DNA of 31,328 nucleotides from Selenomonadaceae bacterium UBA2897 (GTDB taxonomy: Bacteria > Bacillota > Negativicutes > Selenomonadales > Selenomonadaceae): assembly GCA_002350105.1 (NCBI GenBank), contig DEDT01000029.1, positions 1 through 31,328 on the forward strand, written 5' to 3'. Positions 14,157 through 22,049 of the stretch are shown here, one piece after another (the first letter of the stretch is position 1; each line of letters starts with the position of its first letter). The position numbers and the translations under genes are program-made. The notes beneath the pieces were generated by a model that was not told the DNA's origin, ran no database searches, and worked only from the letters and a program-made list of their open reading frames with translations.

Positions 14157-14679
14157 GTATAACACCTCTGCTCCGTAGATAACGCATGATTTTCTCCACG
14201 ACCTGCATTGGCGAGAGATTGCTCGTATCGACGACGAAATCCGCATCGTCATAGAGCGAAGCCCGCGCCTTTAGCAGGCTCTCGATGGCCGCGCGGCGGT
14301 CGCCCGCGTCGGCCTTGTCGAGCACGGGGCGATCGCCCTTCTTCTGCGTGCGCTCGAGGATAGTCTCCACGCTGGCGCGCAGGCAGACGATGACGCCCGA
14401 CTGGCGCAGGGCCGCCATGTTCGCCGGATCCTTCACCGTGCCACCGCCCGTGGAGACAACGGCGTTGCGCCGCCCCGCGACCTCCAGCACCGCCTGATGC
14501 TCCAGCGCACGGAACGCCGCCTCGCCCTCGGAGGCGAAAATCTCAGGAATGCGCCTGCCGTTGTCCCGCTCGATTTTCTGATCGAGGTCGATAAAGGCAC
14601 AGCCGAGCTTCTGCGCGAGCATGCGCCCCGAGCTCGTCTTGCCCGTGCCCATGAAACCGATGAGTACCACATTCTTCAT
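14149..14679 (-). CDS. aroK: Shikimate kinase
   Basis: 176 residues. Phosphorylates shikimate at the 3-OH with ATP. Walker A is GFMGTGKTS (8-16). DLD follows (FIDLDQKIE), then the shikimate-binding arginines in EAAFRALE, the STGGGTV glycine-rich loop and the lid region KGDRPVLD. Length is normal. The ATG overlaps the aroC stop by 4 nt (ATGA); a GTG 12 nt earlier lacks support. There is only a weak GGAAAG site, as expected for coupling. Neighbours on both sides are shikimate-pathway genes. Confidence 0.95.
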   Translation of the reverse strand: MKNVVLIGFMGTGKTSSGRMLAQKLGCAFIDLDQKIERDNGRRIPEIFASEGEAAFRALEHQAVLEVAGRRNAVVSTGGGTVKDPANMAALRQSGVIVCLRASVETILERTQKKGDRPVLDKADAGDRRAAIESLLKARASLYDDADFVVDTSNLSPMQVVEKIMRYLRSRGVIHA

Positions 14680-15845
14680 CGCGCGCACCACGCTTTCCGC
14701 AGGCGCTCGTTGTAGGCGCGCAGGGCCTTCTTCAGGTCACAGATGGAGTCGCTGCCGAACTTCTCGCAGACTGCTGCCGCCATGACGTAAGCCATCATGG
14801 CCTCGCCTACGACGGCCGCCGCGGGCACGGCGCAGGCGTCGCTGCGCTCCTTGCAGGCCGACACCTCCTCGTGACTCGCCACATCGACGGAATGCAGTGG
14901 TTGCATGAGCGTCGGGATAGGCTTCATCGCCGCGCGCACCACGACCTCCTCGCCGTTCGTCATGCCGCCCTCGAGGCCGCCCGCGCGGTTAGTCTTGCGG
15001 CAGGGGAAGCCGTCCTCGCCCAGGAAGACCTCATCGTGAATCTGGCTGCCCGGCAGCTCGCCGCAGGCAAAGCCAGCGCCGATCTCCACGCCCTTGATGG
15101 CCTGAATGGACATCATGGCCGCCGCGATCTGCGCGTCGAGGCGGCGATCCCACTGGATATGGCTGCCGAGGCCGATGGGCACGCCGCGTACCGTGACCTC
15201 GAAGACACCGCCGAGGGTATCGCCCTCACGGCGCGCCGCGTCAATGGCCTCCTTCATCTGCTCCGCCGCGATGGGATCGAGGCAGCCGACCTCCGTCGTA
15301 TCCGGCTGGCCGAGCTGGCTGCGGTCAATGCGCGCGGGGTCCGCCTTCACGCCGCCGATTTCGAGTACCTGCGAGACAACGCTCATGCCGAGTGCCTGCA
15401 GGAATTCCTTGCATATGGCACCCACGGCCACGCGCATCGTCGTCTCCCGCGCACTGGATCGCTCGAGGATATCGCGCACATCTTCCCGCTCGTATTTCAG
15501 CACGCCCGTGAGGTCGGCGTGGCCGGGACGGGCTGCCGTGACCATGGGTCCCTCCGGCTCGCCGAAAGCCGCCATGCGCGCGCCCCAGTTCGCATGGTCG
15601 TGGTTCGCGACCTGCAGCGTGATGGGGCCGCCCAGCGTGCGGCCGAAACGCACGCCCGAGAGCACCTTTACCTCGTCGTGCTCGATTTTCATGCGACCGC
15701 CGCGCCCGTAGCCGGCCTGTCGCCTGCTGAGGTCGCGGTTGATGGCCGCCTCGTCGAGTTTCAGGCCGGCTGGCAGCCCTTCCAGTATCGCCGTGAGACA
15801 GGGGCCATGGGACTCGCCTGCCGTCATAAATCTAAGCATTGTCAT
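14676..15845 (-). CDS. aroC: Chorismate synthase
   Basis: 389 residues. Last common step to chorismate, EPSP to chorismate, with reduced FMN. Motifs: GESHGPCLTAILEGLPAGL at the N-terminus, RRQAGYGRGGRM, RPGHADLTGVLKY, RSSARETTMRVAVGA and GGLEGGMTNGE, all characteristic. AGAGGT lies 7 nt before the ATG. First gene of aroC-aroK-aroB, with a good promoter at 15910-15938. The operon lies directly after the pilus operon without a visible terminator between them, so some read-through from the pilus genes is possible. Confidence 0.96.
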   Translation of the reverse strand: MTMLRFMTAGESHGPCLTAILEGLPAGLKLDEAAINRDLSRRQAGYGRGGRMKIEHDEVKVLSGVRFGRTLGGPITLQVANHDHANWGARMAAFGEPEGPMVTAARPGHADLTGVLKYEREDVRDILERSSARETTMRVAVGAICKEFLQALGMSVVSQVLEIGGVKADPARIDRSQLGQPDTTEVGCLDPIAAEQMKEAIDAARREGDTLGGVFEVTVRGVPIGLGSHIQWDRRLDAQIAAAMMSIQAIKGVEIGAGFACGELPGSQIHDEVFLGEDGFPCRKTNRAGGLEGGMTNGEEVVVRAAMKPIPTLMQPLHSVDVASHEEVSACKERSDACAVPAAAVVGEAMMAYVMAAAVCEKFGSDSICDLKKALRAYNERLRKAWCAR

Positions 15846-15909
15846 ATATCTTACCTCTCGCCGCCGTCCATGGTATCATCAGGACAGCACTAGCACAAAT
15901 TCTTCCTAT

Positions 15910-15938
15910 ATCATACCGAATCCCGCGCATATTGTAAA
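15910..15938 (-). promoter_or_regulatory. aro operon promoter
   Basis: TTTACA (15933-15938), 17 bp, TATGAT (15910-15915) on the minus strand; start near 15903, leader about 58 nt. Confidence 0.75.
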
Positions 15939-15966
15939 GCACTGCCTTTCCCAGACGATACTTGTA

Positions 15967-16533
15967 TTAATTTCCATCAGTCTGATTGATGTTCTCTGCG
16001 GTTGGCGGCATGGCGAAGGCGGCAAGCGTCAGCTCACAGGAAAGCCTGCCGCCTGTACTTTGGATTTTCACCTGCTCGAGCTGCAGAAAACGTTCTTCAG
16101 CGTCGAGTTGCTTCAGAAAAGACAGCAACGAAAAATAATCTGCCTCGCAGCGTACCTGCACGGGCTGTCGCAACAACTCTTCCTCCCGCTGGACCTTGCC
16201 CGGCGAAACGCCCGTCAGCATCACGCCATGCTGCAGCGCCGCCTGCTGCAAATCCGCGAGCAATCTGCTGAGTGCCAGGTCATCCGGCAGGGCGGCATCA
16301 GCCTGCTGCTGGCGCGCAGCAAGCTTTTTGTCCTGCTTGCCGTTATCCGCATGAGCTTCGCGATCGCGCTGGATCACGGCAGCCTGTGAGGACGTCTCAT
16401 GGGCTGCCTGCCACTCCTCCTGACTGGCCGCCTGCAGCGGCCGGTGCACGCCGAGCCAGAACAGCAGCAGGCAGAGCACGGCACCAACCACCACATAACC
16501 ACCGATATGCTTTCTCCCCGAGGTAAAAATCAT
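15967..16533 (-). CDS. PilO-like pilus assembly protein
   Basis: 188 residues: a short cytoplasmic start, one membrane segment (about 12-30, YVVVGAVLCLLLFWLG), a charged coiled-coil-prone stretch (about 35-80) and a C-terminal ferredoxin-like fold (VQVRCEADYFSLLSFLKQLD and LQLEQVKI). This is the PilO/GspM layout; PilO pairs with PilN in the inner-membrane alignment complex of type IV pili. The start is the ATG with AAGGGG 8 nt upstream; a GTG two codons earlier is too close to that site. It lies 12 bp after the PilM/PilN-like gene and is the last gene of the operon. Assignment rests on architecture and neighbours. Confidence 0.75.
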   Translation of the reverse strand: MIFTSGRKHIGGYVVVGAVLCLLLFWLGVHRPLQAASQEEWQAAHETSSQAAVIQRDREAHADNGKQDKKLAARQQQADAALPDDLALSRLLADLQQAALQHGVMLTGVSPGKVQREEELLRQPVQVRCEADYFSLLSFLKQLDAEERFLQLEQVKIQSTGGRLSCELTLAAFAMPPTAENINQTDGN

Positions 16534-16545
16534 GCACACATCCCC

Positions 16546-17712
16546 TTACCGGCCTTTCGTTTCCTTCATTTTTTCTTCCGCCAGCGACAGGCGCAGGCGG
16601 AAGGCAATCTGCCCGGCGTCTCCCTGCTTCGCCTCTTCCAGCAACGGCACCTGCGGGAAGAAGTCCTTATCCTGCTCGAAACGCGCGAGATATGCCGACA
16701 GAGCTTCGTAACTCTGCGCCTCTCCCTGCAGGCTGATGCTGCCGCCTTTTTCCTGCCGCAGCTGCAGCTTGTCCAGCCAGACGCCGTCCGTTGTCATCGT
16801 GCCGCAATGTACGAGTACGGCATACCACGGCTGACGCTCGGCCGTAAGCTGGCTGAGCTGCCGCGTCTTCGCATGGACGCGCGCCTCGACGCCCTGCCTT
16901 ACCGCCATGGCCTTTTTGTCCGTATCCAGTGCGGCCAGCTGCTGCCGTGCCTGCTGCGCCGCCGTATGCGCCTGATAATAGTCACAGAGGTCAGCGCCCA
17001 GCCAAAAGCCGCAGCAGAGCAGGACAGCTGCGGCCACGAGCCAGATCAGGCGGCGACGCGGCCAATTGGCCGTATCCTGCTGCCAGAAAATGGCGCAGCC
17101 GCGACCCTCCCGACCTGCCCCTGCCTGCCAGTTCTCCGGCGGCAGCGGACTCGCGGCCAGCTGCACGACGTGGATATCCGCCTCTGCCATGGCCTGGCGG
17201 ACAGCCTGCAGCCGTTCCTGCGGCAGGGCGGCCAGCCAGACGCGGCAGGAGGATCGCTGGTCATGCTGTCCTGCCACCCTGCCGTCAACTTTTGCCGTTG
17301 TATCCGCCTCTTGTGGTAAAGTCATGCTGGCAATGGCAAACTGCGCGGCGTCCATGCCGCTCTCCTGCAGGCTGTCCGCCATCTCCCAGTAGGCCGCCTC
17401 CTGCCTTTCCGCCTCCTGCAGGCCGGGCGGCAGCTCCGTGAGCCGGGCCATGCACCAGTCGGCGGGCAGCAACAGTCTCACTGGCCTTGCCTGCCACTCC
17501 TCACGTGCCAGCAGGCCTGCGAGGGCCGCCGCGATTCCCTCTTCCTCACGCTTATCCACCGCCTGCCACACAGCCTCGCAGCTTTTCTCCGCCACTGAGT
17601 CTGCGCCGGTTATAGTACCATTGGCGTTGACACTCACCTGCAGGGCTGCCGGATTCGGTGGGCGCAGGCACTGTTGGATTCTATCTTTAATGTACGAAAC
17701 CTTCCCAGACAT
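16546..17712 (-). CDS. PilM/PilN composite (GspL-like) pilus assembly protein
   Basis: 388 residues in three parts. Residues of about 1-215 look like a reduced cytoplasmic PilM-type domain (VRLLLPADWCMARLTELPPG, then EAAYWEMADSL and RVWLAALPQERLQAVRQAM). A membrane segment at about 222-245 (LIWLVAAAVLLCCGFWLGAD) follows, then a coiled coil and a PilN-type periplasmic domain (GVWLDKLQL and LQGEAQSYEALSAYLARFEQ). PilM and PilN are usually separate; here they appear joined as in GspL of type II secretion. No actin-like nucleotide-binding motif is obvious. AAGGAGG lies 9 nt before this ATG; an ATG two codons earlier is too close. It overlaps the preceding pilin gene by 26 nt. Confidence 0.7.
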   Translation of the reverse strand: MSGKVSYIKDRIQQCLRPPNPAALQVSVNANGTITGADSVAEKSCEAVWQAVDKREEEGIAAALAGLLAREEWQARPVRLLLPADWCMARLTELPPGLQEAERQEAAYWEMADSLQESGMDAAQFAIASMTLPQEADTTAKVDGRVAGQHDQRSSCRVWLAALPQERLQAVRQAMAEADIHVVQLAASPLPPENWQAGAGREGRGCAIFWQQDTANWPRRRLIWLVAAAVLLCCGFWLGADLCDYYQAHTAAQQARQQLAALDTDKKAMAVRQGVEARVHAKTRQLSQLTAERQPWYAVLVHCGTMTTDGVWLDKLQLRQEKGGSISLQGEAQSYEALSAYLARFEQDKDFFPQVPLLEEAKQGDAGQIAFRLRLSLAEEKMKETKGR

Positions 17713-18100
17713 AGGCATTTTCCTCCTTGCGCATCATGCCACGCCGCTGCACCCGCAGCGTACCGTAGCTGCAGTCCTGTGTCATGACCACCGAAAGGCA
17801 GATATGCTGATTGTCAACGACCGTTGTATCCAACTGACCAATCTGTCCCGGCAACACGAATTTCTGCCACAGAACGGCCTGCCTCTCATCCAGCGGCAGC
17901 TGCCATGCCCCCTTCTCCAGCTGTTGCGCCGTATATTCCAGTGCGCTATCCGCCGCCAGTGCCATGCTGCGAGTCTGAATATGAATCTGCCCCATCGTCT
18001 GATAACGCTGGGTAAAAAGCATCAAACTGCTGCCGAAAAAAAGCAATGCCGCGACAAGCAGCAAGCCCAACAGGGAAATGAAGCCCCGGTTATCCCGCAT
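17687..18100 (-). CDS. PilX-like minor pilin without Glu5
   Basis: 137 residues. A basic leader ending in NRG is followed by FISLLGLLLVAALLFFGSSL, a class III-like prepilin helix; cleavage would fall after the Gly. The fifth mature residue is Leu, not the usual Glu. The rest has two cysteines (ICLSVVMTQDC) and a strand-rich tail, like PilX-type tip components that start with a long helix and lie next to PilW-like genes. GGGAGG is 8 nt before the chosen ATG; an ATG two codons earlier is possible. It overlaps the genes on both sides. Confidence 0.7.
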   Translation of the reverse strand: MRDNRGFISLLGLLLVAALLFFGSSLMLFTQRYQTMGQIHIQTRSMALAADSALEYTAQQLEKGAWQLPLDERQAVLWQKFVLPGQIGQLDTTVVDNQHICLSVVMTQDCSYGTLRVQRRGMMRKEENAYVWEGFVH

Positions 18101-18635
18101 CGCCATCGCCTCCCGCCTGCACCGGCGGCAGAAAGACCAGCGTACGCAGCGTATAATAATGACCGGTACGCTGGCTTCGCCCTCGTACAGTCAACTCATA
18201 CAGTCCCGGCTTGCGCTCCCGGCAAACATACTGTACGATATCCACTTCCGCCAAAGCATGCCCCGCCGTCAAGGGATGTCCATCCGATCCGTAGGTAATC
18301 TTATGCAGACGATCCTGCGTTGTGTGATAGCCATAGCTGCATCGATAGATACCATTTTCGCTATTGCGCGACACGACCTGTATGGTCAGCCTTTCCCGAT
18401 CCCGATAAAGCATGAGCGAGCGGGCCTGCGACATATCATCGGTCAGGCGTTCTACCGCCATCTGCACTTCCTGTTCCAGCTCGATATCAGCAAAGATCTT
18501 TAAATAATGCTGCAAGCCCCACAGACTGATAGTCAGCAATCCTGTCAGAATGACGGTCACGACCGGCAACATGAACAACAGGGAAGTCGTCGCCAGCCCT
18601 GCCTCTCGCTCAGGGTTCTCCACCATGTGCCGCAT
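18090..18635 (-). CDS. PilW-like minor pilin without Glu5
   Basis: 181 residues. A leader with EREAG precedes a hydrophobic helix (LATTSLLFMLPVVTVILTGL) that resembles a prepilin signal, but mature residue 5 would be Ser. The remainder (VERLTDDMSQARSLML, then alternating strands with a Cys in IYRCSYGY and another in VQYVCRERK) matches the PilW/ComGF-like minor pilin layout. GGGGAGGT lies 8 nt before the ATG. It overlaps the preceding gene by 26 nt. Assignment is by pattern and position only. Confidence 0.65.
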   Translation of the reverse strand: MRHMVENPEREAGLATTSLLFMLPVVTVILTGLLTISLWGLQHYLKIFADIELEQEVQMAVERLTDDMSQARSLMLYRDRERLTIQVVSRNSENGIYRCSYGYHTTQDRLHKITYGSDGHPLTAGHALAEVDIVQYVCRERKPGLYELTVRGRSQRTGHYYTLRTLVFLPPVQAGGDGDAG

Positions 18636-19023
18636 GCGCCACTACCTCCCCTGCCATCTGCAATGAACCAGGCCGGCAGGATCCCCGCCAGTCTGCATGG
18701 ATGACCGCATGCCAGCAGCCATTCCCATCCGGTGTCACCTCAGCGTAGACGGCAAACTGCGTATGTTCACTTTCGAGCCATGATGACTCGCCCAGCCAGT
18801 CATAGTGGCCAGGTTGCAGCTTTCCGTCCGTTGCCAGCGATTGCAGACAAGCCATCTCGCCCTGCATCAGATATCCGGCGACCTGCCGATCGGCCTCCTG
18901 ACGCCCGTTCCATGCCGCACGGTTGTACATTGCCAGACAGCTGATTGCCGTCAGCATCAGGGCCAGACCCACTAAAAATTCCATCAGTATAAAACCGCCC
19001 TGCTTATCCTTGTGCACCTGCAT
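18610..19023 (-). CDS. Type IV prepilin-like protein (PilV/GspI-like)
   Basis: 137 residues. Leader MQVHKDKQGG then FILMEFLVGLALMLTAIS: cleavage after Gly and Glu at mature position 5, a proper class III signal. A globular part with three cysteines follows (ACLQSLA, NGCWHAV, RGSCRPG). PilV/GspI-type pilins in this gene order prime pilus assembly at the tip. The ATG shares one base with the preceding stop (TGATG) and AGAGGTG is directly upstream, so coupling is likely; a GTG at 19017 is an alternative start. Confidence 0.75.
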   Translation of the reverse strand: MQVHKDKQGGFILMEFLVGLALMLTAISCLAMYNRAAWNGRQEADRQVAGYLMQGEMACLQSLATDGKLQPGHYDWLGESSWLESEHTQFAVYAEVTPDGNGCWHAVIHADWRGSCRPGSLQMAGEVVAHAAHGGEP

Positions 19024-19550
19024 CACCTCTGATTTTCTGTCTCGTCCTGCCTGCCCAGGCGGCAACGGCCATCATGGGTCACCAGCAGCCGCCGCACCAG
19101 CTGACCTCTACCCTGATAATACAGCCAGATCGAGCCACCGATACTGGGCAACTTACCATTGCGGTAAAAATAGAACCGCCGGGACGGAAAACCTGTCTCG
19201 TTGCTCGGGGCAAATCCTAGCCGGAAACTGACGCCAGACGGTGTCCGATGCACCAGCAGACACTGCCACTGCCCGCTACTATATTGATAGCTGTACAACC
19301 GATAACCATCGGCCTGGAAAGCGATATAGGGAAAATTATCATCATCGACGGATGTCATCCGATCCAGTTGCTGCACATAGCGCAGGTTCGCCAGCAACAC
19401 CTCGGCTTCGCGCTCCAGCATGGCCTGCTGATACATATGCAGCACGGATGGCAACGCCATGCCCGCCAGCAGGGATATCAGTGTCAATGATAAAAGCAGG
19501 CTGAGCAGGGCACTGCCGCGTTCCTTCCACCTGCTGCTGTCCCGTCTCAT
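19023..19550 (-). CDS. FimT/GspH-like minor pilin without Glu5
   Basis: 175 residues. The leader RRDSSRWKERG is followed by SALLSLLLSLTLISLLAGMALP, and cleavage after Gly would put Ser at positions 1 and 5. The next stretch (QQAMLEREAEVLLANLRYVQQL) is the amphipathic end of a pilin helix, and the remainder is strand-rich (YRLYSYQYSSGQWQCLLVHR and GSIWLYYQGRGQL) as in GspH/FimT. The start is the ATG overlapping the peptidase stop by 4 nt (ATGA); longer readings would run through the peptidase gene. No strong ribosome site, as expected with coupling. Confidence 0.7.
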   Translation of the reverse strand: MRRDSSRWKERGSALLSLLLSLTLISLLAGMALPSVLHMYQQAMLEREAEVLLANLRYVQQLDRMTSVDDDNFPYIAFQADGYRLYSYQYSSGQWQCLLVHRTPSGVSFRLGFAPSNETGFPSRRFYFYRNGKLPSIGGSIWLYYQGRGQLVRRLLVTHDGRCRLGRQDETENQR

Positions 19551-20008
19551 AGCCATATCCCGTACCAGTTCAGCCATGCCGATCCGTACAAATAGGCCAG
19601 CCAGCCGGCCACGCCGAGGAATGGGCCGAAGGGCAGACTGCGCCGCCGCGTCCCGGAGAGCAGCATCACCGCCGCCACCAAGCCACCCGCGACGAAAGCC
19701 AGCAGCAGCGTCAGCAGAATCCCCGGCGGCCCCAGCCAAAGGCCGAGGGCCGCACTGAACTTCACATCGCCGCCACCCATACCACCACGACTGAGCAAAC
19801 GCAGCAGGAGCAGCAATCCTCCGCCTAACAGTACCCCAAAAATAGCCTCTTTCCATGAACCATACCAACAAATACGCATAACGCCAAGGGCAGCCAGGAT
19901 ACTTACCAGCCGATCCGGCAGAATTCCCGCGCGCAAATCATAGTAGCTCAGAATTACAACCTCTGCGGCCAGTGGCAGACCGGTCAGAAGCTGCCACCAC
20001 CCGCTCAT
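19547..20008 (-). CDS. Prepilin peptidase, A24 catalytic domain only
   Basis: 153 residues, about half of a full PilD. The two catalytic aspartates of A24 peptidases are visible: D in YYDLRAGILPDRL (about residue 24) and D in GGMGGGDVKFSAALGLWLG (GxGD, about residue 80), among four to five membrane segments. The N-terminal zinc/methyltransferase part of PilD is absent, so this enzyme should cut prepilin leaders but not methylate the new N-terminus, like the short A24 (TadV/CpaA-type) enzymes. GGAGG lies upstream and the ATG overlaps the major pilin stop by 4 nt. Confidence 0.85.
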   Translation of the reverse strand: MSGWWQLLTGLPLAAEVVILSYYDLRAGILPDRLVSILAALGVMRICWYGSWKEAIFGVLLGGGLLLLLRLLSRGGMGGGDVKFSAALGLWLGPPGILLTLLLAFVAGGLVAAVMLLSGTRRRSLPFGPFLGVAGWLAYLYGSAWLNWYGIWL

Positions 20009-20421
20009 CGACCAAAATCCTCCGCTTTTTTATCATTACAGGTTGCCCTGGTACCAGCGAGGCTGGCCGTCTTTTGGCCACTTTCGTCTGTAGTCTGCGC
20101 CTTCAACTGATACAAAGTTCCCTCTTGCACTTCACCTATGCTGCCGTCAGCCAGCCGGTAATGACCGACTGGTGGCTTCAGCTGAGAGGCATTGCGAAGG
20201 TAATTCTGCAAATCGCTCATAGTATGTGGTATTTTCCCCTCCTCATTCTCGTACATTACCACTGCCGCATCGATCGTCGTGAGATCCGCCTCAATCCGCG
20301 CCGAGTGCGCCTGCGCCATGATGTTTTCCACTTTAGGCACGGCCATACCAGCCAAAATGGCAACAATGCTGCACACCACGAGCAGCTCCAGCAGCGAGAA
20401 TCCTTTGGCATCAAGTTTCAT
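20005..20421 (-). CDS. Type IV major pilin-like protein
   Basis: 138 residues. The leader MKLDAKG is followed by FSLLELLVVCSIVAILAGMAVP: a classic class III signal with Glu5 and Pro22. The helix continues (VENIMAQAHSARIEADLTTI) into a short globular region typical of GspG/ComGC-type pilins (DAAVVMYENEEGKIPHTMSDLQNYL). A Cys sits in the helix and one near the C-terminus (ATCNDKK). GAGGAGG, 9 nt before the ATG, makes this the strongest ribosome site of the operon, fitting a main subunit. First gene of the eight-gene operon. No pilB, pilC or pilT is adjacent. Confidence 0.85.
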   Translation of the reverse strand: MKLDAKGFSLLELLVVCSIVAILAGMAVPKVENIMAQAHSARIEADLTTIDAAVVMYENEEGKIPHTMSDLQNYLRNASQLKPPVGHYRLADGSIGEVQEGTLYQLKAQTTDESGQKTASLAGTRATCNDKKAEDFGR

Positions 20422-20450
20422 TTTGGTTACCTCCTCAGATAACAACTCTT

Positions 20451-20491
20451 GGCCTGATGCAGGCCTTTACTCAGTCCATGTCATATGGACT
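20451..20491 (-). other. Two hairpins in the pilus operon leader
   Basis: GGCCTG-ATG-CAGGCC (20451-20465) and AGTCCA-7 nt-TGGACT (20473-20491) are perfect small inverted repeats 30-70 nt upstream of the pilin start. Upstream (about 20500-20572) is very AT-rich; TTGAAA and TATTTT 16 bp apart could be the promoter, but it is not clear-cut. I could not fit a known riboswitch. Confidence 0.4.
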
Positions 20492-20576
20492 TTCTTCTCA
20501 CTGATCTATTTCTATGTAAAACACAAAAGTCCTTCTAGCTAAAATATAAATTTAAAAATATTTTTCAAACGCAAAA

Positions 20577-20608
20577 AAGGCTATTGGACGAGGATATCCA
20601 ATAGCCTT
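20577..20608 (-). terminator. Intrinsic terminator of the rimP-nrnA operon
   Basis: On the minus strand AAGGCTATTGGA and TCCAATAGCCTT are perfect 12-bp arms around an 8-nt loop, followed by TTTTGC. It lies 23 bp after the nrnA stop. Confidence 0.92.
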
Positions 20609-20631
20609 GATTACAATATTGTGTTTAATAT

Positions 20632-21612
20632 TTACACTTTTGCGGGTTTATAGGCATCGAGCGCTGCGTCAATGGCAGCCAGCAGACGCCGCCTGGCCTC
20701 AGCGAAGGGAATTTCGCGGAAACCACAGCCCGCAGCGCGGACATGACCGCCGCCACCGAACTTCTTACCGATGGCCGCCACATCCAGCCCCGTGGAGCGC
20801 ATGCTCACGCGGATCTTCTTTTCTTCCTTCTCCTTCATGACCACGGCGATATCGGCGCCCTCGATGACGCGGATATTGTCGATGAGTCCCTCCGTATGCG
20901 TGAGCTCGGCCATACGCGTATGGTCGAGGAACACGCCGACGGCCCGGCCTTCATGCCAGATCTCGATATAGCCCAGCGCCTTGGCGAGGCTCTGCACGTC
21001 CTCGAAGGGACGCTTCTCCAATGCTTCGCTGATGACGTTCGGCACGACGCCGGCGGCCAGCATATCGGCCGCCGCCCGCATCGTGTGTGCCGTGGTATTC
21101 GAAAAGCTGAAGAAACCCGTATCCGTCGCGAGACCCGTGTAGATGCACGTGGCCATATCCTTGTGCCCTTCAAAGGGCACGCCCAGCAGCTGCACCAGCT
21201 CGTGCACGATCTCAGCACAGGCCGCGCGGCTGCCATCGACGTAGGTCTTCTCCGCCTGGGCGTCATTCGTGACGTGGTGGTCAATGTTCAGCACCGGTGC
21301 CTGGCAGAGCTTGCCGATGCGGCCAATGCGATCCGACGTCGTATCGAGGATCACGAGCAGGTCCGCACCCGTGATGGGCTGCGGATTCTCCTTATCCGGA
21401 CGCTGAATCACGTCGCGTCCCGGCAAAATGCGGAACGTGTCGCGGATGTCGTCATCCAGATAGACGCGGCAGGTCTTTCCCAGGGACTGCAGCGCATGCA
21501 TGAGTCCCAGGGACGAGCCGATGGCATCACCATCCGGATTGATATGTGCCGTGATGACGATGTTCTGCGCCTGCCGCAGGGTATCTGCTGCTTCTTGCAG
21601 GGATATTTTCAT
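20632..21612 (-). CDS. nrnA: NrnA, DHH-family nano-RNase / pAp phosphatase
   Basis: 326 residues. Motifs: AHINPDGDAIGSS (DHH motif I), LDTTSDR, NIDHHVTND, GLATDTGFFSFSNT and the DHHA1 motif FGGGGHVRAAG near the C-terminus, so metal and substrate sites look intact. NrnA degrades 2-5-nt RNAs and dephosphorylates pAp. It overlaps rbfA by 4 nt (ATGA). In many Firmicutes this gene lies between rbfA and truB; truB is not present here, and the operon ends at a strong terminator instead. Confidence 0.93.
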   Translation of the reverse strand: MKISLQEAADTLRQAQNIVITAHINPDGDAIGSSLGLMHALQSLGKTCRVYLDDDIRDTFRILPGRDVIQRPDKENPQPITGADLLVILDTTSDRIGRIGKLCQAPVLNIDHHVTNDAQAEKTYVDGSRAACAEIVHELVQLLGVPFEGHKDMATCIYTGLATDTGFFSFSNTTAHTMRAAADMLAAGVVPNVISEALEKRPFEDVQSLAKALGYIEIWHEGRAVGVFLDHTRMAELTHTEGLIDNIRVIEGADIAVVMKEKEEKKIRVSMRSTGLDVAAIGKKFGGGGHVRAAGCGFREIPFAEARRRLLAAIDAALDAYKPAKV

Positions 21613-22007
21613 TCTTTATCTGCTTCTTTCGTATCCGTGGTGTCCGCCGGTTTCCTGGCGGCCTCATCGCGCTGGATCTGCATCAGCAGCTCATGGATGT
21701 GTGCGCTGTAGTCCAGCGATTTATCCAGCTCGAAGGTGAGCTCCGGCGTGAAGCGCAGGCGAATGCGGTGCCCAATCTCGCGGCGGATGAAGCCGAGCGA
21801 GCTCTGCAGGCCTTTCCAGGTGTCCGCAATCTGCTCTTCACTGCCCATGATGCTCACGTAGACTTTCGCCTCGCGGAGATCGCCAGTGCATTCCACCGCC
21901 GTCACCGTCACGAAGCCGATGCGCGGATCCTTCAATTCCCGCAGGATTATCTCGGAGATTTCCTGCTTCATAAGCTCCTGGACTTTTTCTACCCGAAGCT
22001 GACTCAT
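21609..22007 (-). CDS. rbfA: Ribosome-binding factor A
   Basis: 132 residues. KH-like fold protein that assists 30S subunit maturation and processing of the 16S rRNA 5' end. Characteristic motifs: VEKVQELMKQEISEIILRELKDPRIGFVTVT at the N-terminus, then EAKVYVSIMG and LGFIRREIGHRIRLRFTPEL. The charged C-terminal tail (ARKPADTTDTKEADKE) extends past the fold. AAGGAGG lies 10 nt before the ATG. 42 bp after infB. Confidence 0.95.
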   Translation of the reverse strand: MSQLRVEKVQELMKQEISEIILRELKDPRIGFVTVTAVECTGDLREAKVYVSIMGSEEQIADTWKGLQSSLGFIRREIGHRIRLRFTPELTFELDKSLDYSAHIHELLMQIQRDEAARKPADTTDTKEADKE

Positions 22008-22049
22008 GGGGCTGTCGCCTCCTTCTCTTTTCTATATGGGATAAAGGGA

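Noticed and set aside
19551..19871. Extended N-terminus of the FimT/GspH-like pilin
   Set aside because: The extension is out-of-frame reading through the peptidase gene and has no pilin-like sequence; the start at 19550 overlaps the peptidase stop in the usual ATGA manner.
20451..20491. Cyclic di-GMP riboswitch in the pilus operon leader
   Set aside because: The hairpins are short and the conserved GEMM core sequences are not present.
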